A stretch of 64,000 bases of DNA from a virus, in IMG/VR virus record IMGVR_UViG_3300031787_007892, positions 1 through 64,000 of that record; one strand, 5' to 3'. Below, piece by piece: positions 1 to 7,847 of this stretch. A program made the translations under genes and the position numbers. Within the stretch, counting starts at the first letter, position 1; every line of letters begins with the position of its first letter. The notes under the pieces were generated by a model that saw nothing but the letters and a program-made list of their open reading frames with translations, made no database searches and was not told where the DNA came from.

Positions 1-17
1 ACGTAAATAGTTTTTTT

Positions 18-740
18 ATGACCTGTGGTGAAACAGAATACACAGAACCATTAGACATTACCGAAATATTCAATAGTGTCATGGAGAACGTCCCTGAACC
101 CTTAAAAATGATTGTTAAAGTATTTGACTTAATATCATATAATACCAAAAGAGTTTCAAGTACAATTTTATACACAGAACATTTTTCAAAATACAAAAAA
201 ACATTATCTGAAAATTTTACAAAGTATTCTGAAATACTCAAACTAAATAAAAAAGAATGTTACACCAATATCAAATGTTTTAATACGGATGTTTATATTG
301 AAACGATTTCAAACGTAAATGAAGTAAAATTACCTAAGGGTTATATAGATTGGAAACCCAACACCAAAGTCTTTACCTCGTTACCAATTTTTGGTAAAGA
401 CTTAAACAGTGAAAAATACATTTACATGTTGTTCAGATACATCGCACATACCTTGTTTGAAGCTGGGTTGTGTAATGTTGTAAAACTATCTGTTAATACA
501 AATAATCCTGTGGACCAATTGTATTGGGATAATGTTAACTTTGAAATTGATAGTGAATATTTCTTAACTTCAAAGAAGTGGACTGAAAGTTTAGTTTTGG
601 ATATTTTTAACTTTGAGGTTAATAAAGTTATTGAAGATTTAAACTTAGAAGTTTATGACTTTGCCAATGAAATTCTTCACGAGAATGAAAATTACCCTTG
701 GCTTAGAAATGATAAGTTAAATGATATTGTACTGGTTTAA
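18..740 (+). CDS. Hypothetical protein
   Basis: A 240-residue protein of unknown function, acidic and mixed alpha/beta in look, without a membrane segment or a recognisable motif. The first ATG is at 18, but the frame is open to the left edge, so the true start may lie upstream of the window. It converges with the next minus-strand gene and the two stop codons overlap by 4 nt. AT-rich codon use matches its neighbours, and the length of the frame supports a real gene. Confidence 0.8.
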   Translation: MTCGETEYTEPLDITEIFNSVMENVPEPLKMIVKVFDLISYNTKRVSSTILYTEHFSKYKKTLSENFTKYSEILKLNKKECYTNIKCFNTDVYIETISNVNEVKLPKGYIDWKPNTKVFTSLPIFGKDLNSEKYIYMLFRYIAHTLFEAGLCNVVKLSVNTNNPVDQLYWDNVNFEIDSEYFLTSKKWTESLVLDIFNFEVNKVIEDLNLEVYDFANEILHENENYPWLRNDKLNDIVLV

Positions 741-1261
741 ACTCGTTTGGAGTAACCAACAATTTGGTAGAAATCTTTTTTACCATCACAGTAATCCTTA
801 ACCAATTGGAGTAATGTTTTAAACATAAATGCCCCTGTGGTTTGTTTTTCACACTTGGTGAATAATTCAATAAAGGCTGTCAATGTTTCAATAGAGTAAT
901 ATCCGTGTTGATTTAAACTATCATAATCAAAAGTTGGGTAAAACAATAACTCGTAGTTATTCCTTTCATCCACACTATTAAATGGTTCGGTTCTTTCGTA
1001 ATAATCCAACATTGTCTGAACATATTCCCCAACAATTTTTTTACTGTATTCACACTTAACTAATAGGTCAACAATCCAATGTGTGTGACTTGGTGTACGT
1101 AACCTTTGACCTTTTGATTTGTATTTCACAATGAAATCTAAATCAGGGTTTTCACCACGAAATCCCTGATAGATTCCAATTGCCGTTCCATCACCAGTAA
1201 CATAATACTTTAAAGGATTATGTCTTACGTCTTTTCCTTTTTCTTTATATGACAAGTCCAT
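737..1261 (-). CDS. Hypothetical protein downstream of DNA methylase
   Basis: A 174-residue soluble protein with no family I recognise. It has a conserved-looking THWIVDLLVK stretch and several aromatic-rich segments. It starts 5 nt after the methylase stop and is therefore probably the last gene of an operon HNH nuclease - methylase - this gene. Its position suggests a role linked to DNA modification, but nothing in the sequence proves that. Confidence 0.8.
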   Translation of the reverse strand: MDLSYKEKGKDVRHNPLKYYVTGDGTAIGIYQGFRGENPDLDFIVKYKSKGQRLRTPSHTHWIVDLLVKCEYSKKIVGEYVQTMLDYYERTEPFNSVDERNNYELLFYPTFDYDSLNQHGYYSIETLTAFIELFTKCEKQTTGAFMFKTLLQLVKDYCDGKKDFYQIVGYSKRV

Positions 1262-1266
1262 ATTGA

Positions 1267-2064
1267 TTAAAATATTTTAATTTGACTATTTTTCTTATCA
1301 TAATCTTCAAGTCGTTTTAAAGACATATCAATATATTCTTGATGTATTTCAATTCCTACACAATCTCTATTTAATTTTTTCGCTGATAACAATGTGGTAC
1401 CTGAACCCAAAAAAGGGTCTAATATCTTGTCCCCAACAAAAGAATAATATTTTACAATTTTATCAGAAAGTTCTTCAGGGTATGGCGCTAAATGTTTTGA
1501 GTGTGTTTCAGGATTTATATACCAAACATTACTTCTTTCATAATCATCAGTTACTAATGATTCTTTTAAGATATCTCCAGAATATGAACGGACTATTTTA
1601 TCTATCAAAAAATTTGCAGGTTTTTGAAATACAAATATTGTTTCTGAAACTAAATTAGGTTTATAAGCAACCGGTTTTCTGTGTTGAAAAAACCCACCAT
1701 TTCTATTTATAGCAGAACCTTCTGGTTTAACCCATAAAATATCTTCAAGATATTTCCATCCAATTTTTTCCATTATTGAAAAAAAATGAAACGGTATTGG
1801 TAGTCTTTTGCTTTCGGAATTTCTATTAATTCTTTGGACTATTACTGGTGATAAATTAACAACGCACATGCGTCCCTCTTTAGTTATTCTGAAAACTTCC
1901 AAAAAAACTTTTTCTAAAAAAACTAAATAATCATCATATGTAGGCCATTGTGAATATGATTTAGCGTTATAATATGGTGGTGATGTCCATGTTAAATGAA
2001 TAGATGAATCAAGTAATTCCTTTAATTTTAATTCACAATCACCTAAAATTATTTCATGTTTCAT
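1267..2064 (-). CDS. Beta-class DNA methyltransferase (N4-cytosine or N6-adenine)
   Basis: This is an S-adenosylmethionine-dependent DNA methyltransferase of 265 residues. The catalytic motif TSPPYYN lies near residues 28-34 and the SAM-binding motif LDPFLGSGTT near residues 212-221, so the order is catalytic motif first, as in beta-class enzymes. The TSPPY form is typical of N4-cytosine enzymes, but N6-adenine specificity cannot be excluded. The internal HRKP segment and the final NRDCVGIEI segment also fit the family. Its start overlaps the stop of the upstream HNH gene (TAATG). No cognate restriction endonuclease was recognised, so it probably protects or marks phage DNA as an orphan methylase, or works with the adjacent nuclease. 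Confidence 0.92.
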   Translation of the reverse strand: MKHEIILGDCELKLKELLDSSIHLTWTSPPYYNAKSYSQWPTYDDYLVFLEKVFLEVFRITKEGRMCVVNLSPVIVQRINRNSESKRLPIPFHFFSIMEKIGWKYLEDILWVKPEGSAINRNGGFFQHRKPVAYKPNLVSETIFVFQKPANFLIDKIVRSYSGDILKESLVTDDYERSNVWYINPETHSKHLAPYPEELSDKIVKYYSFVGDKILDPFLGSGTTLLSAKKLNRDCVGIEIHQEYIDMSLKRLEDYDKKNSQIKIF

Positions 2065-2489
2065 TAATTAAATTTTCTACTAGTTGGTTTAGTGTTGGAA
2101 CAATCTCCATTTTCAATACTCTTACGATTATGACAAAGTTTACAATAAGTCCTTACATTGTAAATATCGTTATTATAGTGATTGCCATCTATATGGTCTA
2201 AGTCTAAGCACCCAATTTCAAATCCATCCCAACTTTCTTTATTGGGTACAGGACATTTAAAACCTAAATGACCATCAATATTTTCACAATATTTCTTCTT
2301 ATGAATTGTAATCCCTTCTCTAATTATACCTTTTTTTCTATCGTCTTGACATTTAGAACATTCTGTTTTAAAAGACCAATTAGACCAACTTCTTACAGCA
2401 ACTTTATTTTTACAACCAACATTCACACATTTAGGTAATTCATTACCCATTTCATAAAATTTGCGTTTTTGGATTTCAGAAATTTTCAT
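2064..2489 (-). CDS. HNH homing-type endonuclease
   Basis: A 141-residue zinc-binding HNH nuclease. The N-terminal half has two CxxC-type pairs (CVNVGC and CSKC) and the C-terminal half has the HNH core LDHIDGNHYNN followed by CKLCHNRKS. A longer reading frame extends upstream, but it crosses a terminator and a promoter, so I chose the internal ATG at 2489, which lies 4 nt after a Bacteroidota -7 box. Such free-standing HNH enzymes in phages are usually homing endonucleases. It is translationally coupled to the downstream methylase. Confidence 0.88.
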   Translation of the reverse strand: MKISEIQKRKFYEMGNELPKCVNVGCKNKVAVRSWSNWSFKTECSKCQDDRKKGIIREGITIHKKKYCENIDGHLGFKCPVPNKESWDGFEIGCLDLDHIDGNHYNNDIYNVRTYCKLCHNRKSIENGDCSNTKPTSRKFN

Positions 2490-2493
2490 AATA

Positions 2494-2524
2494 CAAATAT
2501 AGTTAAAATATTTAAACAAACAAA
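2494..2524 (-). promoter_or_regulatory. Bacteroidota sigma-A type promoter of the HNH-methylase operon
   Basis: Read on the minus strand, TTTG at 2521-2524 is followed after 19 nt by TATATTTG at 2494-2501, matching TTG-N19-TAnnTTTG. Four nucleotides separate the -7 box from the ATG, so the transcript may be leaderless. The -33 element overlaps the T-tract of the preceding terminator. Confidence 0.7.
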
Positions 2525-2547
2525 AAACCCCAAGATTTTTCTTGGGG
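2522..2547 (-). terminator. Rho-independent terminator of the thioredoxin operon
   Basis: On the minus strand, CCCCAAGA and TCTTGGGG form a perfect 8-bp stem with a 4-nt A loop, followed by six T residues. It lies about 20 nt after the glutaredoxin stop codon and just upstream of the HNH promoter. Confidence 0.85.
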
Positions 2548-2566
2548 TTCATATAATTCAGTTACC

Positions 2567-2854
2567 TTACCCGTTAATAAAGTTCTTGACTTTTTCTAAC
2601 GCTTCTTCCAACTCTTGGAAATCTCTATCGGGTGCCATTGCTGAATGTTCAACCAATTTACCATCTTTAAGTTTCACACCTAAAAGTGCTGGTACATAAT
2701 CATTTTCAACAATCTTTTGAAATTCTTCGTACTCTTCTTCGTACTCGTCAATATCTCTTACTTCATAATCAATGCCACTCTCATCAAGAAGTTTTTTCAT
2801 GTCTTGACAATGAGGACATCCCTCCATAGTAAAAAGATATAATTTAGTTATCAT
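2567..2854 (-). CDS. Glutaredoxin-like protein
   Basis: A 95-residue thiol-disulfide oxidoreductase. The redox motif CPHC sits near residues 14-17 after a beta strand, and the cis-proline region VPALLGVK near residue 54 completes the thioredoxin fold. The family reduces disulfides or ribonucleotide reductase. In T4-like phages such a protein supplies electrons for dNTP synthesis, which is the likely role here (inference). It overlaps the upstream thioredoxin gene by 4 nt (ATGA), so the two are co-translated. Confidence 0.88.
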   Translation of the reverse strand: MITKLYLFTMEGCPHCQDMKKLLDESGIDYEVRDIDEYEEEYEEFQKIVENDYVPALLGVKLKDGKLVEHSAMAPDRDFQELEEALEKVKNFING

Positions 2855-3165
2855 AATACTTGTGCCGCTTCAATAAGAGCTTGTTCACTCATCATACCTG
2901 TTTGTGTTCTTGTGTTTTGTCCACCTGAATAAAATTTAAGGGTTGGAACCGCTCTTACACCAAGTGAACTTACAAGTTCTGAATCGCTCTCAATGTTGAA
3001 TTTATAGACACTAACGTCTGAGTTTGATTCTTTTAGTTTACTTGAAACTTTTTCAAGAATCGGTGATAATACCTTACATGGTCCACACCATGATGCATAC
3101 AAATCCAAGATGAATTTTTCATTGGATTGTAATTTTTCTTTTAGTTGTTCTGTTGTTAATTCCAT
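2851..3165 (-). CDS. Thioredoxin
   Basis: A 104-residue complete thioredoxin with the canonical WCGPCK active site near residues 26-31 and the cis-proline loop AVPTL near residue 72. It reduces protein disulfides and can serve as electron donor to ribonucleotide reductase. It overlaps the glutaredoxin gene by 4 nt and follows a small hypothetical gene by 10 nt. All belong to one operon from the promoter near 3.69 kb to the terminator near 2.53 kb. Confidence 0.95.
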   Translation of the reverse strand: MELTTEQLKEKLQSNEKFILDLYASWCGPCKVLSPILEKVSSKLKESNSDVSVYKFNIESDSELVSSLGVRAVPTLKFYSGGQNTRTQTGMMSEQALIEAAQVL

Positions 3166-3175
3166 TACTTAATTA

Positions 3176-3502
3176 TTATTCTTCAAATTTAATTTTATAC
3201 TTTCTCATTGTATTTGCCGCTAACGTAACCGAATCTTTTCTGGTTGCATCATATAAAAAATATAACTCAAAACTATCAACACTTCTATTCAAAAAAATGT
3301 CATAGTCAGTTGTGTTGTAATACAACTCAAATTGAGTCCCTTCACTAGTAACTCTTTCAAATACAGGTTTGGCTTTAGATTCTTTTACCAAATCAACGGA
3401 TACAAATCCATAATCCCATATTGATGCAATAGGATTTGTATGTAAATGTTTATACAAATCCAATATGTGTAAAGGGACCCCTATGTTATTATCCTTGTCC
3501 AC
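3176..3502 (-). CDS. Hypothetical protein with GTG start
   Basis: A 108-residue soluble protein of unknown function, without a recognised motif. The reading frame begins with GTG at 3502 and overlaps the end of the upstream 50-residue basic protein by 14 nt, which suggests translational coupling. It lies in the thioredoxin/glutaredoxin operon. The C-terminal half looks beta-rich, with many Tyr and Phe residues. Confidence 0.7.
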   Translation of the reverse strand: MDKDNNIGVPLHILDLYKHLHTNPIASIWDYGFVSVDLVKESKAKPVFERVTSEGTQFELYYNTTDYDIFLNRSVDSFELYFLYDATRKDSVTLAANTMRKYKIKFEE

Positions 3503-3641
3503 GTGATTTCTTCACATAATTCACTGATTTTTTATGGTTAGAAGTTTTTGTTTTAGCGTGAACGCCAGGACGAGAGATTTTTGCTTTTTCTTTGTACTTA
3601 GCAGAAAAGTTTGAGCTTGATTTTACGGGTTTCTTTGCCAT
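3489..3641 (-). CDS. Small strongly basic protein (50 aa)
   Basis: The protein starts MAKKPVKSSSNFSAKYKEKA and ends KSRGQG, with 15 Lys/Arg in 50 residues and almost no acidic residues. It is probably a nucleic-acid-binding or ribosome-directed peptide, although no family can be named with certainty. It is the first gene behind a good promoter and overlaps the next gene by 14 nt. The composition, position and clean start and stop support a real gene. Confidence 0.7.
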   Translation of the reverse strand: MAKKPVKSSSNFSAKYKEKAKISRPGVHAKTKTSNHKKSVNYVKKSRGQG

Positions 3642-3673
3642 TGTCTTATATAATTATCTATTGTTTTGTTTCA

Positions 3674-3705
3674 CAAAGTTAATACTTAAAAATTAAAAAT
3701 CCAAA
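3674..3705 (-). promoter_or_regulatory. Bacteroidota sigma-A type promoter of the thioredoxin operon
   Basis: On the minus strand, TTTG at 3702-3705 and TAACTTTG at 3674-3681 are separated by 20 nt. The -7 box lies 32 nt before the start of the small basic protein, leaving a short leader. The promoter overlaps the 3' end of the upstream PcfJ-like gene. Confidence 0.6.
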
Positions 3706-5360
3706 TCAAAATTAAAATTGTTTGATGATTCAACTGTTTTGTCCCATTGTACCAATCCAATATAATATTGACCTAATTGTGAGTCATTTGGTTCTTTAAG
3801 TATCATTTTTCTTTTAACTGTCTTATTGTTAATATATTGTGTTTTCATAAACATTTCAAATGTTTCAGAGTTCAAGGCTTTATTAACTTGTCCGTCCAAA
3901 ATTTCCATAATATGATTCCAAGATTCAGGAAGTGATTTATTAAATTTACCCAAATATTGAACTCTTGTTATATTCAACTTTTTCTTTGATGGGTCATAGT
4001 TTAACATATATTCAATTGTTCCTCTTTCCACCCCATTTGCATTTCTTAAAGAAACTATAACACTTGGACATTTATCAATATATGTTCTTACACAGTTATT
4101 TTGATATGCGCTTTCCTCATTATATTCATCAGAAGAACGTAATAACACTGGTTGGTATTCAATACCACTGAAATCATATATTGATTGTTCTACGTTGTCC
4201 ACAAACCCATCATTATAATTTCTTACATGGTACCCTTGTTTATATGTTGATATTAAAACGGACCAATTAGCATGTTCGGTTACAAAATCATCAATTGTTT
4301 TAGCGTTTAGTGAAACTTGTTCACCGTATGTTTTTAATTGGTTGTAATACATTATATGGTCGTTCAATGTATTTTGATTAATATCACCATTTAATTGCCA
4401 TTTGAAGTATGTAAATATTTTTTCTTTTTCACTTTTGGTGAAGTCATCAGGAAAATTATACATACAGTTGTTACTTGGTTGATTTAATAAATCTAATATA
4501 ATTTTATTTTGATAAACTTTATCATAACCAAAATATTTTATCGTATACCTAAGAGAGTGGATATTTGTATGATTACACACATGCAAATTTTTCTTAATTT
4601 CATTACCACTAATACCGTGATGTGACATGAAGGCATCAATAAATTTTAAGTTATGTTTTTTTAAAACGTTGAATTTTGGTAAATGTTCTAAGTATTGTAC
4701 ATCAATAAACGCATTAAAATTATTAGGTAATTTGACACCTTTTTTAAGTAAGGAATACCTAACTAAACTTTTAGCTAATTCAATATTATTCATATCATAG
4801 TTTATTTCAGGAAAATTATGAAATCCCAATGCGTATGAAAATTCTGATAATAAATTTCTTTTTATTGTACCATCATGAAGATTGTTTTTATATGGTGATG
4901 TAATCATTGAGAGTTGTTCTGAAATCATCCCAAGATAATTACATGGATTCTTTCTTATTACCTTTGTAAACTTTCTTTTGTTTTGATAATTTAAAATGTG
5001 ACCAACATAAAAATCGCCAGTCCTTCTATTAACTGTTAAAAAATAACAATTTTTTATTTTACCAAAAAACCTAATACCAACTCTTCTATGGTAAACTGAA
5101 ATAAATAATTTCAAAGATAGTTTATCACCACTTTCCTCTAAAACAATCATTTTATTTCTTTGGGTGACGGCACACATTAAATTTGAATAGTTTTCTAAAA
5201 AACTTTCTTCATCGTGATGTGATTCCCCTGAAAGTTCAAAAATACCTTTTCGTATTTTTGATTTATCATAACCCCTATAGTTTTCAAAAACAAGATGGTC
5301 CTGATAAAGATGAGTTTCATAACTTTTAAATTCCTGTTTAAAAATTTCTTTTTTTTCCAT
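3693..5360 (-). CDS. PcfJ-like protein
   Basis: A 555-residue protein. Near residues 410-450 it carries a serine/glutamate-rich segment, then NNCVRTYIDKCPSVIVSLR, then GTIEY. This resembles the core of PcfJ-like proteins found on phages, plasmids and conjugative elements. The biochemical role of that family is poorly known; RNA or nucleotide binding has only been suggested. The N-terminal half is Lys/Tyr/Asn-rich and has no motif I recognise. Its start overlaps the stop of the upstream small gene (TAATG), so both are transcribed from the promoter near 5.65 kb. Confidence 0.7.
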   Translation of the reverse strand: MEKKEIFKQEFKSYETHLYQDHLVFENYRGYDKSKIRKGIFELSGESHHDEESFLENYSNLMCAVTQRNKMIVLEESGDKLSLKLFISVYHRRVGIRFFGKIKNCYFLTVNRRTGDFYVGHILNYQNKRKFTKVIRKNPCNYLGMISEQLSMITSPYKNNLHDGTIKRNLLSEFSYALGFHNFPEINYDMNNIELAKSLVRYSLLKKGVKLPNNFNAFIDVQYLEHLPKFNVLKKHNLKFIDAFMSHHGISGNEIKKNLHVCNHTNIHSLRYTIKYFGYDKVYQNKIILDLLNQPSNNCMYNFPDDFTKSEKEKIFTYFKWQLNGDINQNTLNDHIMYYNQLKTYGEQVSLNAKTIDDFVTEHANWSVLISTYKQGYHVRNYNDGFVDNVEQSIYDFSGIEYQPVLLRSSDEYNEESAYQNNCVRTYIDKCPSVIVSLRNANGVERGTIEYMLNYDPSKKKLNITRVQYLGKFNKSLPESWNHIMEILDGQVNKALNSETFEMFMKTQYINNKTVKRKMILKEPNDSQLGQYYIGLVQWDKTVESSNNFNFDLDF

Positions 5361-5635
5361 TAGTTTAAGAATATATCACCGTAAGGTCCTTTTAAGATAA
5401 AATTTTCAACTTTTTCTTCAACCCTGTCTTTGGTAAGGATTAACATAATATCAATTAATTGTTTTTTGGTCAACTCTAAATCCTCACCTTTGTCATAGTT
5501 TTCTATAACCGTACCCTCAACCAATTCAAAAAACATATCCTTATCACCATCACCAATTAAATTAATTAGGTCATTTGGGTTGTTATTAAAAAATGATTTA
5601 AAGTTGGACAAATATATTTGAACATCAACATTCAT
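5360..5635 (-). CDS. Hypothetical acidic protein (91 aa)
   Basis: A small acidic, mostly helical protein of unknown function. Its ATG lies 4 nt downstream of a well-formed Bacteroidota -7 box, so the mRNA may be leaderless. It is coupled to the PcfJ-like gene by a 1-nt stop/start overlap and is likely its partner in expression. Confidence 0.75.
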   Translation of the reverse strand: MNVDVQIYLSNFKSFFNNNPNDLINLIGDGDKDMFFELVEGTVIENYDKGEDLELTKKQLIDIMLILTKDRVEEKVENFILKGPYGDIFLN

Positions 5636-5639
5636 ACTA

Positions 5640-5670
5640 CAAAGGTAAACAAAAAAAAGGGTTAATCAAA
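5640..5670 (-). promoter_or_regulatory. Bacteroidota sigma-A type promoter inside a terminator
   Basis: On the minus strand, TTTG at 5667-5670, a 19-nt spacer and TACCTTTG at 5640-5647 fit the consensus. Four nucleotides separate the box from the ATG at 5635. The -33 element lies in the loop of the preceding terminator hairpin. Confidence 0.7.
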
Positions 5671-5680
5671 AGATTAACCC
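5651..5680 (-). terminator. Rho-independent terminator of the LRR-protein gene
   Basis: On the minus strand, GGGTTAATC and GATTAACCC form a perfect 9-bp stem with a TTTT loop, followed by eight T residues. The upstream arm contains the TAA stop codon of the LRR protein gene. Confidence 0.88.
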
Positions 5681-6957
5681 CAAATTCTCAATTTCACTTT
5701 CAAATCCTCAGGAAGTTTTAAGCTATCACATCCTTTGAAGTTCACCAATTTAAGATTTGGTAAATCTTTCAAACATTCAGGAATTGATTTAAGATTCTTG
5801 TTGTTTGGAAGTGACAAGTATCTTAATTTCTTACAGTCACATATTTCAGATGGTAATTCACTAATCAATCCATCAATGTGAAGTCCTTCAAGGTTTGTTA
5901 ATCTACCGATTGTTTTTGGTAATGGGAAACCTTGTGAACCTGAATTTCCACCTGAGAAATCCATTTTTGTAATAGTATCAGGCAATGATTCAAAGAACTC
6001 ATCAAATCCATATAACGCAATGAATTGTGCTGCTGGGCTTCTTGGGAATTCAACATCAACCGATGTTCCTCCTTTACCTGAACTCTTGGTCATATTTTCC
6101 ATAAACTGAGGTTTGAAGTATTCTTTTACTTCTTTGTCAGTTTGATTTAAAAACTCAACTAAGTTGATTGAACGGTCATCCTTGTCCATGAATTGAGAAC
6201 TTTGGAAATGGAATTGCCATCTATTTGTTGGTAATCCAGTATCTTTAGATGGTTCAGAGTTTTTGTCGTAAATCTGGTACAATGGACCGTCTTTGATATA
6301 TCTTTCAAAATAAGACAAACCTGGTGCTGATGTGCACCATCTTGTTTCTTTATTTTGACCACCGTAGAAACAAGCCGCTTCTTTACCCAATTCATCTGTT
6401 CTTGTAATTTTTGTAATTACATAGTTTGGTGTTTCAACTTCAAATGAACCACCAGGATGTGAATATTTAGCATCTTTTCTTTCTGCTTTAGTTGTTGTCG
6501 CTTTTTCTAATGAAAAATCTTTAACCAAATCATAAAGTTCGTCTGAGGTCAATTTATTAATATCTCTTTTGTCAACAGGTAATTGATTCTTGAATCTTTC
6601 AAATTTAATTAAATCATCTTTAACCTTATATAAATCCTCAAAAAATAAATCAATTCTTCCTTGTGATTCTCCTGTAATATTTTTACCAACACCTTCAGGA
6701 CGTAATCTTTTAATTTGATTAATCATCCATTGAACATATCCACCAGTCTTTTTAACTTGGTTAAAATTTTCAGGATTTTCCTCAACTCTTGATGTTGGGT
6801 CATTGGCAATTAATATCAATAACTCATTAGGTGTCAAAACAGGTCTAATTTTTTTACCTGTTTTTTTATCAACTGTTGGCTCAGTAAACTTCTTCAAGAA
6901 GAGTTCTGAACGAACATCTTCATTGATGATAGTTTTTAACATTTCTGTGAATTTCAT
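5674..6957 (-). CDS. Leucine-rich-repeat protein with putative capsid-targeting N-terminus
   Basis: A 427-residue protein with three visible parts. Residues 1-13 form a short helix ending in IINE, resembling the (I/L)-x-E sites cut by T4-type prohead proteases. Residues about 190-280 contain ETRWCTSAPG, then GPLYQIYD and QFHFQSSQFMDKDD, a conserved block seen in several phage proteins of unknown function. Residues about 315-427 hold leucine-rich repeats (LTNLEGLHIDG, KKLRYLSLPNNKNLKSIP, LPNLKLVNFKG). I infer a virion-packaged protein that binds a host target, but no activity can be assigned. The gene is monocistronic and ends in a strong terminator. Confidence 0.75.
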   Translation of the reverse strand: MKFTEMLKTIINEDVRSELFLKKFTEPTVDKKTGKKIRPVLTPNELLILIANDPTSRVEENPENFNQVKKTGGYVQWMINQIKRLRPEGVGKNITGESQGRIDLFFEDLYKVKDDLIKFERFKNQLPVDKRDINKLTSDELYDLVKDFSLEKATTTKAERKDAKYSHPGGSFEVETPNYVITKITRTDELGKEAACFYGGQNKETRWCTSAPGLSYFERYIKDGPLYQIYDKNSEPSKDTGLPTNRWQFHFQSSQFMDKDDRSINLVEFLNQTDKEVKEYFKPQFMENMTKSSGKGGTSVDVEFPRSPAAQFIALYGFDEFFESLPDTITKMDFSGGNSGSQGFPLPKTIGRLTNLEGLHIDGLISELPSEICDCKKLRYLSLPNNKNLKSIPECLKDLPNLKLVNFKGCDSLKLPEDLKVKLRIWG

Positions 6958-7001
6958 AATTTAGAATATCTTTTAAAATAAATATCTTAATAAGTAGAAA
7001 A

Positions 7002-7844
7002 TTAATAGTTCATAATCAATAATTCTTGTCCCATATTTTGTGTTACACCTTTTTTTGCAGAAGCCGCCTTAGCAAACTCTTTCATTTTCCAAGTGTATTC
7101 TGATTCAGGAAACCATGTGTGTAACAATTCAAAGTCATAATATGACAACGAAAACTTACCTTTAACATCATGTAATACTTTTGCCAACCTTTCGTGGTCT
7201 TCACGGTCAAAGTCATGATTAGAATAATAGTTTTCAGTTTTCCAATACGGTGGGTCCAAATAAATGTAAGTAGATTCAGAGTCATACTTTTTAATAACAT
7301 CAGCAAAGTCCATATTTTCAACTTTTGTTATTTTGTTGAAGTGTTCAACCCAATCAGGTTTACTTAACTTGTCCCTAAATGTCAAAAACTTTGATTTGTA
7401 ATTACCTTTCAAGTCAATAAACCCAGATGATTCAGGTTTTGAACCGCTAAAGATTGATGTAAGAATGTATGCGTATTTTGCGGCAACTTCATAATCAGGA
7501 TAATTTACTGTAAATCCAGATGCGTACAATTCTTTTTGGAATGTATCAAATTGTTCTTTGTAAATTAATGGCGTTACGCTTTCACCACGTTGTTGACATG
7601 GTATGTTGTTTACAGCTTTTAATAGTTCTGAAGGGTTCTGAATACATCTAAATAGATTGTAATTTAGAGGATTAAAGTCGTTATAAACAACTTCTTTTAA
7701 ATTTGGAAATTTTTTTAAATCCATATTAAAAAAACACCAAAACATTCCACCAAATGTTTCTACGTATGTTTCCATGTCTTTTGGATAAAATTCATTTATC
7801 CATTTTCCTATTCTACTTTTACCACCAATATAACTTAATGCCAT
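7002..7844 (-). CDS. D12-class N6-adenine DNA methyltransferase (Dam-like)
   Basis: A 280-residue SAM-dependent enzyme with alpha-class motif order. YIGGKSRIGKWI is near residues 5-16, ETFGGMF near 29-35 (SAM binding), VYNDFN near 53-58 and the catalytic DPPY near 199. It methylates adenine N6 in short DNA sites, probably to protect phage DNA or time replication and packaging. It follows a LAGLIDADG nuclease gene by 3 nt and shares an operon with it and with a ribbon-helix-helix-like gene. Length and motifs are those of an intact enzyme. Confidence 0.93.
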   Translation of the reverse strand: MALSYIGGKSRIGKWINEFYPKDMETYVETFGGMFWCFFNMDLKKFPNLKEVVYNDFNPLNYNLFRCIQNPSELLKAVNNIPCQQRGESVTPLIYKEQFDTFQKELYASGFTVNYPDYEVAAKYAYILTSIFSGSKPESSGFIDLKGNYKSKFLTFRDKLSKPDWVEHFNKITKVENMDFADVIKKYDSESTYIYLDPPYWKTENYYSNHDFDREDHERLAKVLHDVKGKFSLSYYDFELLHTWFPESEYTWKMKEFAKAASAKKGVTQNMGQELLIMNY

Positions 7845-7847
7845 AAC

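Noticed and set aside
6159-6395. Second minus-strand frame inside the LRR gene
   Set aside because: It is an out-of-frame shadow of a well-supported protein with a terminator and motif-bearing sequence.
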